Shown one piece after another: positions 22,855 to 35,682 of a DNA stretch of 64,000 bases (within the stretch, counting starts at the first letter, position 1; the number at the start of each line of letters is the position of its first letter). Under the pieces are notes generated by a model. That model had not been told where the DNA came from and made no database searches. It was given only the letters and a program-made list of their open reading frames with translations. The stretch covers positions 72,695,412 through 72,759,411 of the forward strand of contig CM043963.1 of the NCBI GenBank assembly GCA_014529385.2, in the 5' to 3' direction. The position numbers and the translations under genes were made by a program. The stretch comes from Adiantum capillus-veneris. Taxonomy: Eukaryota > Streptophyta > Polypodiopsida > Polypodiales > Pteridaceae.

Positions 22855-24578
22855 GATTTCTCCTGCTAAGAAGGCTCTCCGTGAAATAGTGGTAATGCAC
22901 CTCAATGTGCTTTGTGCGAGCATGAAAAATTGGGTTCCTGGAAACTGCCAATGCACTCTGATTGTCAGTGTAGATGAAGTTGGCAATGTCTTGTTCCAAC
23001 ACCCAAATCAGCATAAGGTGTGTGGGCCATACACACTCAATCGTAGCTCTGAAGACTACCCTGTACTCAGCCTCACAACTGGAAGTGCCCACAGTAGGTT
23101 TCTTCTTGCTCAACCATGAAATACATGAACTGCCAAGCATGAAACAAAAACCACTTGTGGACACTCGCGTGTCATAACAACAAGCCCAATCTCGGTATGA
23201 AAAAGCATGTAAATCTAGAGGCAATGATCTCCCCTTGGGATAAAACAAGCCAAGATGCAAAGTGCCACTCAAGTAGCCAAAAATCCTCTTGACTGCCTGC
23301 AATGCTTAGACCCTGGGCTATGCATAAATCTACTGATATATGAGACTACAAACTGAATATTCGGCCTTGTGTTGCATACATAAATGAGGCAGCCAACAAC
23401 AATTTGGTAAAGAGTGACATCAGCAGGATCGTCGACATCATGTAGACTCAACTTCAAACCTGTTTCCATGGGAGTGGCAATAGGTTTGCAATCCTCAAGT
23501 ACAAACTTACATAGCAATATCTCTATGTAACCTTTTTGACACAAGGAAATACCACCATCACACTGCTTAAACTGTATCCCCAAGCAATGATGCAATAGCC
23601 CCAAATCTTTCATCTTAAAAGTAGCATTCAAATCAGCCTTAAATTCAGCAATATGTGCCTCATTGGGACCAGTGATAAAAAAATCATCCACGTAAAGAAC
23701 AACAATGAGAAGTACATTGCCCTCACGCTTGACATACAATGTGCTTTCTGTTGGACTATTATGAAAGCCTTGTTTGACCAAATGAGTGTCATCTTTCTCA
23801 TACCAAGCACGAGGAGATTGCTTCAACCCATACAAAGCCTTCTTACATCTGCACACTTTGTCCTCTTGTCCTTTCTTGACAAAACCGCAAGGCTGTGTTA
23901 CATAGACTTCCTCAAGAATGTCACCATTCAAGAAAGTAGTAACAATATCGGATTGATGTACATCCCAACCAGAATGACAGCTGCCAATGCACATAGAAAA
24001 TGATTAGTAGTCATACAACAAGTGGGAGCAAAAGTTTCTTCATAATCTATGCATTTTTTCTGCACATAGCCTTTTGCAACAAGTCGAGCCTTATGGCGAT
24101 CAACCTCACCATCTGGATTGCGTTTCAACTTGTAAACCCACTTTGTACCAATGGCCTTTTTGCCAGGAGGTAAATCACATAAAGTCCATGTGTCATTTTC
24201 TATAAGTGCATCATATTTTGATTGCATGGTGAACATCCAATTTTTTGCATTCTGTGCTTCATCAAAAGATAGGGGTTCCTCTATATCACATAAGCTAAAC
24301 ACAACCAAAGCATAACAATCTGATGCATAAGAGGCATGGCAAGAACCTGAACGAGTACGACTAGACAAAGGTGCATCCAATTTACTATCACACAAAGTGT
24401 GCACCAACCATTTTGGCATACCTCTAATCTGCTCATTTTCAGCTCTTTCCTCATCAAGTACATCATGTACATCTGCATAAGTAATAGGCTGATCTGTAAC
24501 ATTTTCAGAAACCCCCATAGGCTGTACATTTGCCTCATTTGAATTTACAATTGAACTTCCACCATTGAAAAGGGGCAA
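22855..24578 (-). pseudogene. copia copy 2 RT and RNase H
   Basis: From high to low coordinates: AIGTKWVYKLKRNPDGEVDR and RHKARLVAKGYVQKK, WDVHQSDIVTTFLNGDI, KALYGLKQSPRAWYE, LYVDDFFITG (YVDD), then RNase H (SSCEAEYRVVFRA, TDNQSALAVSRNPIFHARTK). Frameshifts near 23970, 23290 and 22870 divide it. At the two positions where copy 1 has stops, this copy keeps sense codons. Confidence 0.9.
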
Positions 24579-24619
24579 TAAACTATCATAATGTCCTGTG
24601 AGCTTACATTACTATCTCT

Positions 24620-25560
24620 AGTACATGACAACAAAGGCTGAACAAAATCTCAACATCACATGAGACCAAAATACGCTTTGTTTGCGGATGGTACAACCTG
24701 CAACCTTTGCTTTCAGCACTATAACCAACAAAAATACATTTGATAGACTTATCATCCAATTTTCAGCGCTGTGCTTGTGGTACTAAACCATAAGCCAAAC
24801 AACCAAAAACACGCATGTGCTCAATAGACAGCTTTCTATCATGCCATGCTTCATATGGAGTCATAGAATGCAACGCTTTCATAGGACACTTGTTGAGTAC
24901 ATAAGTGGCATACATGAAAACCTCGACCCAAAACAAATGTGGTTAGGCCTACTCTTGACCATACATCGTGCCATTTTCGTAAAAGACCTATTTTCCCTCT
25001 CAGCAACACCATTTTGCTGAGGTGTACATGACACTGTACATTGGTGTTTTATCCCATGACTAGCCAGGAATGCATTAAATTCATGTGACACATACTCCTC
25101 CCCTCGATCGGAACGGAGGGTGCCCATAGTACATTTTGAGACATTTTCAGCCATAGCTAGAAATTTCTTGAAGCACATAAACACTTCGGACTTAGCTTTA
25201 AACGGATATACCCATGCATGTCTGGAGTAGTCATCAATGAAAGTCACGAAGTACAAGTAATTTCCCAAAGACGGAGTTTGCATAGGCCCACAAAAATCAC
25301 TATGCACAAGTTGCAATCTGCATGTAGCACGAACTGACCCATCCTTTGGAAACTTAGCACATTGCATTTTACCCAAAATACAACCTTCACAAACATGTTT
25401 GACAGGTGCTTCAAGAGGCGGTAAGAAGCAACCATATTAAATTTTTGTAAATGAGAAAATTGGAAAAATTTAGATGCCCAAAATGTGCATGCCACAGTTT
25501 TGGATATGAAACAGCCCTTGAATCTACAACCGCATTTGCAAAATTTTGTCCACACTTGTC
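24620..25560 (-). pseudogene. copia copy 2 integrase
   Basis: LVHSDFCGPMQTPSLGNYL, then TLRSDRGEEY and NGVAERENRSF carry the three catalytic acidic residues of the integrase core (25376-24879). The pre-integrase zinc module (WASKF.., CEGCILGKM in a broken frame) lies just upstream. Several frameshifts. Confidence 0.88.
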
Positions 25561-25564
25561 ATAC

Positions 25565-27000
25565 AAAGTAGCTTATACAACCCACGACATAGAAGGCCAG
25601 ATGCAACAATTTCATCACCAAAACTAAGATCATGAACTGTACATCTGTCACCACAAATTTGACTACGAGACCAAGTCTAGCAAGTGCAAATATAGACAAA
25701 AGGTTCTTTTTGATCCCATGTACATACAATGCATCAACAAGTATGAAAGAACTTCCATTTGTAGCAATAAGCAAAATCTTTCCAACTCCTTGAACATGAT
25801 AAGAGGCATTGTTGGCACAAGTCACCGTATTCCCTTGAGGGACAGACTCAATAGAGGTAAACAAATCATGATGTGATGTAATGTGCTTTGTAGCACCACT
25901 ATCAGAATACCACACCAGTGAATCTGTAGCAACTGACATACATGCATCAGGGAAAATAGGATCATAAGTGAACTCTACACTAAATGCCCATTCTCAATCA
26001 ACATCAGCATCACAATCTCCTTTGACAGAAGACTCTACAATCATTGCACTTGTATTGGACCGTGTAGTGGATCCAACCTCTTTCTTCTTAGCATCTTTTG
26101 CCTTCAATTTTGGACACTGCTTGATCAAGTGATCATTAGCTTTACAATAATGGCAACACATCTTCTTTTTTCCCTTATCACCAGAATTTCCAGACGAAGT
26201 GCTGCCAGCAGAAGAATTAGGAGCAGAAGTTTTACCACTTGCAACAGAACCATAGGAAGTGGTTACATTGCTGTTCCCACCTTTTCTTTGAGTTGCAATA
26301 AAAGCCTATTCAATTGCACGCTACCTAGTCCTATTTTTTTTGGAAAGTGACTCTTGTAACAACAATGTGCATAATGCACCAAAATTGACAACTTCATGAT
26401 TGCCTTGGGCCATAAGTCTCCAAGTACTAGCAAAAATCTAGTAAGAATTTGGCAAAGCATCAAGAACAGTCTGCGCAAGTGAACTGTCAGAAATGACTTC
26501 TCTTGCAAAAGTTAGTTGCTCATTAACATCCTTGAAAACAATAAGGAAAGTGTCCATTTCATCTTTCTCGTGCATAATATTTGATTCCATCTCTTTACGC
26601 AGCAAAGCAATTTTAGCCTCATTGCATCTTGCATAAAGACCTGCTAGAATATCCCAAGCTTGTTTTGCATATTTTGCTGAACGGATGTGAGGAGTGATAC
26701 TGCACTTCACAGACAATGCAATCAATGCATGAGCCTACACATCTCTTACATCCCAAATGAGCCTGCTTAGCCGTAGGCAAAATAGCTCTGACAACAACAA
26801 CCCTGGCAGCAAAACCTGAGGCATCCTCAACATCGTCTGCATCCACAGTACCAGGGCGTACATCAATGCCTTGCACAATGTTCCAAACTCACTTTGATAC
26901 AAGTACATGTTGCGTCATGTGCCCACATAGAGTAATTGTCCCTATCCAATCTGTCCTCAATAGCAAACATCTTGAACACATTTGTGTTGTTGTCAGCCAT
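25565..27000 (-). pseudogene. copia copy 2 gag and protease
   Basis: Gag starts at ATG 27000-26998 and runs through GIDVRPGTVDADDVEDASG, AKQAWDILAGLYARCNEAKI and QTVLDALPNSY. The CHYCK-type zinc knuckle is still recognisable near 26160-26110, and the protease SDSGATKHITSHH lies at about 25910-25860. Frames are broken by stops and indels. Confidence 0.85.
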
Positions 27001-27296
27001 GGAAAATGCCTACAATTAATGTGAAAACTGCCCAAAATGAGGAGAAACTGAGTGAGACCAACACATAATATATAGACAACCCGTAGTAGAGTGTATGGGA
27101 CCTGTTATGCAGTAATTAGCACGGATAGAAATTTTGTACAAAATGATAAAATTGCATGTGCAGACCTAGCTGTAGTGAAAACGGAGATTGAAATGAGCTT
27201 AAAATGAAATTTTGAGCAGACCAAGCTTGTTGAAATCTGGGAAAACAAGCAGCGGTGTGTTTTGACAACGCTGGCGACTAAGCTTGGGAGGATGTG

Positions 27297-27313
27297 ACCT
27301 ACTCTGATACTGA
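27297..27313 (-). other. primer-binding site of copia copy 2
   Basis: Just inside the 5' LTR, the minus strand reads ATCAGTATCAGAGTAGG, an imperfect match to the initiator tRNA-Met primer-binding site TGGTATCAGAGC. Confidence 0.65.
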
Positions 27314-27314
27314 T

Positions 27315-27541
27315 TGTTGGAATTAGGGTTGTAGGGAAATGCACACAGCTTGGAGAAGACAAAGGAAGCTCAAGGCACACAACATAGAGTGTATTACTTA
27401 GTGTGAAATGGAAAGATAGATAGCCCCAGAGTGATGGGCATATATACAATGCATGGGGGAAAAAACCTCCTAAAGAGGGAAAAAATGCCTCGACGGTCCT
27501 AGTGTGTTCACACACATCACTACCACATGTATATGGTAACA
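27315..27541 (-). repeat. 5' LTR of copia copy 2
   Basis: 227 bp, the reverse complement of the copy 1 LTR with scattered substitutions and no obvious indels; ends TGTT...AACA on its own strand. Confidence 0.93.
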
Positions 27542-27544
27542 ATT

Positions 27545-29212
27545 TATGTTGCACTGTCTGGTTTTATATGGTGGATGTTAATATACCTTGGTTTGCAAGA
27601 ACCCATCTTTTACCTATGCAATTATGGTTGGGATTGTTTGGTATGGGGTTTTATTGGCTACAAATAGTAGACCAGCCCGTTCAACTCACGTTATTTTCAT
27701 TATCTTTGGCTTTTTAATGTATTAAATGACTTAGCTATGCTGAGTTGTAGGCCAGACAATGGGCTTGAATATTTAGGTGGGTTAAAAAACCTCTGGTTGG
27801 CTTTTGAGGATCTTGCAAAATTAATATCTTAAAACTTCGTAAATAAGCCGTATTTAGACAGGTATTGACTCGATATGATAAGTGGTTATGACATAGAATT
27901 TGGCTTGCGTTAAAAAGACATGCTACCTAAGTTGGTAAGGGAAGAGCGGGTGGTTAGACCCTTGTTGTTTGTGCAAGCTTAAACTACTATATAGGTATCT
28001 TTGGATATTCCCGACCCAAAAGGTGCCAGTCAAATGTATTTTGGGTTTTCTGAGTGTAGGGAATTGGCGTACTATATGTATCATTTTCTTGCTATGGGTG
28101 GCTGTTGCATCTGATACCGGGATGTGCTACTATGGGTGGTTGTTGTATCTGATACCGGGATGTGCTGCTAACGTAATGATGAGGCCGCATTTGGGGTATT
28201 GTATTGCTCACTAGGGTTTCGATCATACTACAGGTTTTTATGGTTTTATTCAAAATTAGGCATGTGGGTGTACGCTTGTTGATACAATCTCTGTTTTTTT
28301 ATTCAATCTAGTCTGGGTGATTTATTTTGGCTTGATATGCTTAACTGAGCTTGATACCCCAAAAAAAAAAAGACATATATGGTTCGTCTTAGGGACACAT
28401 CTAATGATGAAGTATAGGCTACTATGGCCCGTCTGATGGAATTTTGAATAGAGGCGGTAAGTGGGATATCGTGTACACTTGGTTGAGCTAGAAGTGTTGT
28501 TTAAGTTGATTTTATTGCATCAAGAAAGAGCAGGACAACCTTGCAAAAAGTTTATGGTGTTATATGGCTGAGATATAGATACAAAGTATCTTTGGGATTA
28601 TAAACAATATTAGGACACTTGGATCAGAAGGGGTGGTGGCCTTCCGATGAGAATGATATGTATGTTAATTTCTATTTAAGGTTTAATAAAAATAGGGCTA
28701 TATAAAAACCTTACATATAACTTCTGCCATAATTCAAAAGGATAATGACCTTTTATAGGCATTAAAATGAACTTAAAAAAACAGACAGCTTGTACTTTAC
28801 AAAACTGGATCACATATACACTTTGAAAGTGTTTGTTTTAAGTTAAAAAAGTTGTAAGTTGGACATGGATAACATATGATATAGTCCGTTGACACTTGTA
28901 AAATGCATTCAAGGCTAACATGCTTGTTGTCATGTTTGGATGGATGCATGTGAGGACTCTATCCTTTCTTGGAATTTTTTTGGCTTAAAGCAAATGTCTG
29001 TCCTTCACATACCAGGCTCTTGTCATTTCAAGGAACATACACTGTACTTCTACACTAGGATGAGACCTCATTCTTATAGTAATGTACAAAAATAGTTCTA
29101 AGACTGAATTATTTTTGTAATAATCATTGTCACTTCTGTAAAGCCAGCTATCTTTTGGACTGAAATGTTCATTTATGTTGTATTATTTAAGTAAACCAAC
29201 TACACAAACGTA
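27545..29212 (+). repeat. unclassified dispersed repeat X, copy B
   Basis: About 1.67 kb. It aligns along its length with the reverse complement of 53573-54720 followed by 44015-44523, which are the two halves of another copy. Landmarks are CTGGTTTTATATGGTGGATG near the left edge and TTATGTTGTATTATTTAAGT near the right edge. The left edge coincides with the LTR end of copia copy 2. No coding capacity, terminal repeats or poly(A) tail is visible. It may be a non-autonomous retroelement body or an old repeat of unknown class. Confidence 0.7.
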
Positions 29213-29239
29213 AAGCAAATGTCTTGACCCAGAAACCTC

Positions 29240-31143
29240 TTGTGAGTCCAACATCACGTGGTTTGACCATGCTATCTGGTATATCCTCAACCACCTTGAT
29301 CAAATCTTCCCTGAGAAACTAGTGGACTTTTATTTACCCCTCATCTGCTCTTGGCTAGGAGGACAGGCCAAACAACTGGTGGTTTCTCAAATTGCTTTCA
29401 ACATCTTTCGTGGGCTAATGTTGGATATCCTTAAAGAGCTCAAATCTGATGAACCAAGGACTTATCTAACTACTTATGCCAACTATAAAGGTGTCAATAT
29501 CATCACTAGTTTACTCAAGCCCTACATTGAGGATGATGATTCTCCCTCACTAAAAAAACCTAACTCTTTAACCAGCCCCCAATAACTCTTTCACATATTT
29601 TTTAACCCCTAGTACTTCCTCCAGCTGTAATAGGGGAAAATCTCATAGATTTACTAGAGGAAGAGGTAGAAATACTCTGACACCTCCTTGACTTATGATC
29701 ATCTATAATGTAATGTTTCTTTTGGCCCATGTGGAAGGATGCATCTCACTAAGAAGACCGCTACTTCGGAATATATTTATTAACATTGTCTTTTCCAAAA
29801 TGAGATTTTGGATTGTTTTCCTCCCAAAACAATATTTTGTGAGTGCTTTGACTTAATTTTTGGCAACCATAAGATGCTTGATAATGTCCTTATTGCCTGG
29901 AGGTATCAACATCCTATCAAGAATCTTGTCTATAGTAAAGATTTTCTACGTCACAACACTATCCCAGAATGCGCTTGTGAATAACACTTTTCATAAAGAT
30001 TTTGGTGATTTGCGCAAACATGTCTGCACTTGTGATCTTAATATAATTGATGACACCACGATCTGGAAAATCCTTGCTAAAGGATTGAATCACATCTCTA
30101 GTTTTCTGAAAAACCCATATCTTGCCCTATCAGCTTTACTCAGCTGCCTAATTGACCTTGTCAGTTCTCTCTGACTGGAGAAGACAATCCTATTGGACTT
30201 ACCTAAATTAGTTCAACAATGTTTTCTTCAGAAGATCTCTTTTCTATCGTGTAAATGGATGTCCGCTAATAGTACTTGAATCACACCGCACCTTGGACTT
30301 CAATTTCAAAAATCCACACATAATTGGTTCATTGTAGAGCTTGATAAAAGTGCCAATTGTCCTACTCTTATGTGCAAAAACTTGGCTTGGAAAGCAACGC
30401 ATTTTTGAATATCTAAAGTAAATTACTGCTGTTTAGACATTCCCCTAGTATGATTACTGATAGGATCACTAAGCACATTAATAATATTGGATATTATCTT
30501 AAGACAATCAAGCTCCCTGTTCTATTTCCCACATATAAACATCATAAACATAAATTTAGATGGATATCTGATGCCTCAAATGGAATATTCACTGACATTG
30601 CTAAAAATATCACCCTTTGCCTTGACCTTATACTTTCCAAGTTTGAATAAGTGTGTGCAACTAAGAAAAAAATTTGTTCTAACCTCCTCAAGATAGATTA
30701 TAACCCCTTTTGGCCAGTAAAAAACTTCACTAAAGTGACTCTCAAATATCTCATCTCTTTACTGCAGATATCATTCAATGCTATGAAAATATACCCCTAA
30801 ATAAGGAATCGAGGTTGAAGTATATTCTAATAAAGATAATCGGGATAGCATTTACGCACGCTAAGGAAAAATGATTTTTTTACATCTCCCTCACTAATAA
30901 ACCAAGATGGATTAAGAAACCCCACTCATCTCACAACTACCACTTTAATGAGGAAAAACTGGTATATTGCATTACTTGGATTCTTGACAATTGTTCTATC
31001 ATATTCAGAGGCCAATGTTTTAACCAAAGCCTTGGCATCCCTATGAATTCATGGTCACCACTGATGTACCTTGAAAGGTAAGGATAACTATCACAAACTC
31101 TCTTTGTTTAAGCACACTTACAGATATCTCAATAGTACATGAA
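29240..31143 (+). pseudogene. degenerate reverse transcriptase of Penelope-like type
   Basis: Pieces in order on one strand, in shifting frames: an N-terminal region (WFDHAIWYILNHLDQIFPEK, about 29262-29320); IWKILAKGLNHIS (30061-30099), like the 'GLnf.P' signature before PLE-type RTs; FIVELDKSANCPTLMC (about 30328-30375), like 'DK.....vCk.ly'; FPTYKHHKHKFRWISDA (30525-30575), the fingers motif; ENIPLNKESRLKYILIKI (30785 onward), like the motif A-region 'NIPl'; GIPMNSWSP (31034-31060), like the GIPMG...SP box; and TYRYLNS (about 31116-31136), in the place of RY[IL]DD. The catalytic Asp pair is lost. Motif order fits Penelope-like RTs better than LINE, copia or gypsy RTs. An endonuclease was not found. 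The LTR of element E begins at 31184 and cuts it off. Confidence 0.6.
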
Positions 31144-31183
31144 ATGGTGAGTCTCCATCACTAAAACACCGTGATCGCCAAAC

Positions 31184-31656
<473 letters not shown>

Positions 31657-32548
31657 ATTGAAATACTTTTCACACCATTTTTGACCATTTTTTGACCTTT
31701 TAGTCCTAATTTTGGCCAATTTTGACCCCGTATGGGCATTTTCACGGGAAAAATATGAAATGGACTATAAAATCCACCAAATTTAATAGGCTTGGTCCTT
31801 GATACCCAAACCACATTTCCACATACCCAATTTCCACTTTTGACCACTTCTAGGGCGATGCACAGTGTGGGATGAGAGTGCCACAAATAGATAGTTACCA
31901 CATGTGCCAAACTTCTCGGGCTGGATGAGAGTGCCCACACCTTTCTCTTGAATTATTTCCATTATAAAAAGCTAAAAAATTCTTCCTAGAGCCAAAAGAA
32001 GCCACTCGGGACCACACCCAAGGCTTTGATACCCTGTCCAGGCATGTGCGTGTGCCTGACTGTCGGCACACGACATGACTATTTTCCATATATACATCGT
32101 TCGCTTGAAACCAAATATCACATTATAAAACCTTTTAAATGCATGTAATCACCTCTTTATACACACATTTCCATGCATATAACCGCTACTATGTACATAC
32201 CAAAAGTGGTTATCATCATTGCCCAACCCCAAGTTGAGCATTTATGTTCAACACTTGCATCAAAAAGTGACATAAACCTACAAAAGTGGTTGCATACTTC
32301 CTCTCAAATCATATGGAAACTCATCATCTTGCATAGAACCACCTACATTCCCAAATGTACCACTCACATGAAAGGGGAAAGCATCTACTCTCTTGCCAAA
32401 ATGCTACCACCCACCTGGATCCCAAGCAGGATAAGTATCTTCTATATCGTTGCCACCTGCAATCTCTACCATACTTTGTTCTAGCCAAACCCGCAAATAC
32501 CTCAATTTAATGCATCTCATAATTATAGCCCATTCAATTGACAACCAT

Positions 32549-34140
32549 TTATCTCACATCATCTTCATGACGCATCAATTTCTCTTCACTCCCTATGTAA
32601 GATAGAGCATCACTCCAGCCACTAACAGCTCCATTCCAAAATTGAAAAGGCACCTTAGAAACACTATCACTAGCATCTTCTTCTTCCACATAAAGCATTT
32701 GCCACATGAAAAGCTGGAAACATGCATACAAAGCCACCCAACACATCATAACCAAGTCCTCATCATGCAAATCTAAACCAAGACTTATTAAATGCCAATC
32801 AAGATCTTCACAGATAAGAGGGTATGTATCAAACGTACATTAAACCATGCGAAATACATCTGTCAGATCATTGTGCAAGCAAAATTTCACTCAAACCTCC
32901 TTGCCTATCCCATCCTCAAGAAGTTTATACTTAACGACCACAAGGCACATATCTACATGAACATCCCTTGGAGATGGCACTAGCATCAAATCCTTGCACA
33001 CATATAACTCATCCCTATCACCTTCATCACCCAACACCTTTGCATCATAACCATTAGAAGGTTGCCCAACCCCCACCTCTAGTAAAACACGTGTACCCAA
33101 GGTTAAATTAGCGAGCATGGCACCACTTTATCCTTCATCATCTTCACTTAATGTGAAAACTCCATGACCATAGCCCATCATTTCATCCTCATTACAAGCA
33201 TGTTGTTGTAAAGCATCTTCCCAAAACATACATTTCTCTTTGTGCAAGGCTACCATATCCTTCAATGGATCTAGCAACTCTATGTCATCATTGCATACAT
33301 AACTACACCAACTCTCATGAGCATCAGATGCATCCCCATCATAGGCTGCCTCATCCTCGTCATTTTCACTCTCCTCATCTCCGATTTCTATGCTAGTACT
33401 CAAACTCTCACATTCATCTACTGCATCCTTGCAATTTTTCACCATACTAAGGCATTTGTACGGTTTCCACAACTTCTTTACATGCGTCATTTGCACTTTC
33501 TCAAAGCATACGGTCATTTGCAAATGTACCCAAACTGCTATCCTTACCAACATGATCATCTTTGATTGCAACTTTGTGCACATAAATTTCATCCACATTA
33601 TCCATACTAGGTATTGACAAAGGGAACTTTATGCCTATAGAGATGCACACCTTTCTCTCTTTTTGTAGCACTATTGTCAATGCTTCACACATGGAATTGG
33701 GCTCTTTCTCTTTCAATTTCATCTTAAGTACCCATCCGCAATAGACTTGTGAATACCTGTATTCTTTGGTTATTTGTAAAAGCGGATTAAAATTCCTCTT
33801 TAGACATGGCTTCCACATGCAATAGTCCAAACTCTCCAAGCATCATCCAATCTTGACCAAAATTCTACAACAGATTCATGCTCTTGCATAAACAAACTCG
33901 TGACCTGTGAAATCACCTTCTTGAACCGCTTCAAAAGGCATCTCTTAAGCATGTCCCAATTGCCCTTCTCATCTTTTGACCACCAAATTGATACCTGCAA
34001 GCTTTTGTGCCTCACTTGGAACTACACGGCATAAACATGTCAAGTCAAACTCGTATGATGCAAGCCAATGGTCTGCATCCTCACAACCTATGAAAATTGA
34101 TGGTTGGAATGGCACCACCATCTTGAAATTCCCTTCAACA
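32549..34140 (-). pseudogene. element E gag-like frame and downstream unrecognised frame
   Basis: From 34140 down, fragments read EDADHWLASYEFDLT, then KRCLLKRFKKVISQVTSLF and MQEHESVVEFWSRLDDAW, a Retrotrans_gag-like pattern. After two frameshifts one frame continues from 33598 to 32549 with only a few stops (33125-33127 is TAA). It is strongly acidic at first (EIGDEESENDEDEAAYDGD), then contains LANLTLGTRVLLEVGVGQ, FDTYPLICEDLDWHLISLG and FQFWNGAVSGWSDALSYIG. I recognise no family for this second part. A product would be a gag-type protein with an extra C-terminal region; it is broken here. Confidence 0.55.
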
Positions 34141-34312
34141 CCCAAAATTTGGATACATCACTACTAGAGCTTCAACTTCTGAGTGCACAACCGGAAATTG
34201 TCTCATCAAGATTGCCAAAGGATGATAGAGCAAAAGATGACGTGCATGCACTCACACACCCAGACAACTCAACACAACACAAGGAATTTTACTTAAATTC
34301 TACCCCACACAC

Positions 34313-35205
34313 AGTTGGTTGTCTCACTGCGGTAATAGCGAAAGCTCCGCTTCCTTGTCCTATGTTTTCTCTTCCTCGGCCTCCTCTTCCGTTTGGTTGA
34401 CCTCACCCATTCACGTTCAGAGGTACATTATTAGCATCGGATGTTTGGGAAATCCTTTTTGGACATCGGCTTTTGTAATGTCCATACTCCTGGCACTCAA
34501 AGCATCTTATATTGGGAAACTCCGTAGCTGCCGTAGTAGCTACTACCGGACAATGGTCATATACAGGGTTGATTGGTCTGTTACTCCAGTTGTCTGTCCT
34601 GGCCCTCTTTGACAAATAGTATTGACTATCTTGGGTAGTCCTCTGAATCTCTTTAGCTAATGGTTTGGCCCTTAGCAAGGCATCCTGTAGTGTTGTCGGC
34701 CTGAGAGCTTCCAACCGTGTATTTAAAGGGTCGATTAGCCCTTGGCAGAACCTCCCCACCTGTTGTTCCAAGGTCATCTTAGGAGCATATCTCCGAAGAG
34801 TGACAAACTTTGCATAATATTCTTCGACAGATGAAGTCAGCTACCGAAGTGAAAAGAACTCGTTCATCTTTAAGGTTTTATAGGTGGGTGGTAAATAGTG
34901 TCCCATTATTGCAGCTTTGATGTCTTCCTAGGATTGGGAAGATCCCTTAATATCCAAGTCCCTGCAATGTTGCTTCCACCATATCTTGGCATCGCCAGAC
35001 AAGCGGAACATCGCAAGCATGGTTTGATTCACGGGTTGGGTTCCTGCAGCTTCGAAGTAATCGTCCATTGCTTCCATCCATACTTCCGCATCTCTCTCCA
35101 CATTTTCCCCCTCGCCCTGAAAGAGTGGAGGCTGGGCTTGTTTAAGGAGGAGCTTCTTCTCTTGCGCTGTCGAGTAGAGAGCAGCAGGCGGTGCCTATCC
35201 AATGG
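34313..35205 (-). pseudogene. Ty3/gypsy gag with zinc knuckle, pol lost
   Basis: Minus strand: QAQPPLFQGEGENVERDAEV then WMEAMDDYFEAAGTQPVNQT (about 35150-35030), DAKIWWKQHCRDLDIKG (about 35005-34955), EYYAKFVTLRRYAPKM, VGRFCQGLIDPLNTRLEALR, and the zinc knuckle CFECQEYGHYKSRCP (about 34505-34460). Stops interrupt it near 34930, near 34850 and at 34403-34405. Coding similarity ends at about 34312, where element E begins, so no protease or pol follows. This is a standard gypsy capsid-nucleocapsid. Confidence 0.85.
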
Positions 35206-35682
35206 TATAAAACTCATTACTATAGCACTCTTTTCAAATGAACCTAGGCTTTTCCATACTCAATTTAACTTTTGGGCTTAACTAGCCTACTTAATCTATA
35301 CATCTATCACAAAGGATTTAACCATTCCACCATTAGTTTAAATTCCATTGAATACATCAAAAATTGTCCGATAAATAATGGTAAAAACTTTACTCGAGAG
35401 CTTTGATCCATACTTATAACTTTATGTGCATCAACAGGCTACCTGCCCACAGAACTAGTCGCACCAACGACTTCTCAAAAAACATCATGTGGAACCCACT
35501 GAATCCCAACAAGCTCAACGAGTAAAAATCTTTAACATCACTCAGGAGATAATCCAATAGAAAAATCCAATGTCATTATTCTGAGAAACATCATGCTCAA
35601 GATTTGAGTACGAGCTATCCTACTATCCATTATTTTTTTTAAAACTTCAAACAACATCATTTTTCAGTTCGTAAACCTATAG

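Larger units (their letters stand above)
22643..27541 (-). mobile_element. Ty1/copia retrotransposon copy 2, minus strand, 3' LTR truncated
   Basis: Same family as copy 1, read from 27541 down to 22643. It has a 5' LTR (27315-27541), a primer-binding site just inside it, leader, gag, protease, integrase, RT and RNase H, a polypurine tract, and then only the first 18 bp of the 3' LTR (22660-22643) before unrelated sequence. Coding frames are broken many times. The right edge abuts repeat X at 27545 directly. Confidence 0.92.

Noticed and set aside
29860-30174. Possible LINE reverse transcriptase
   Set aside because: No LINE endonuclease or YADD-type box is present; GIPM..SP and TYRYLN fit Penelope-like RTs better. 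Not fully excluded.
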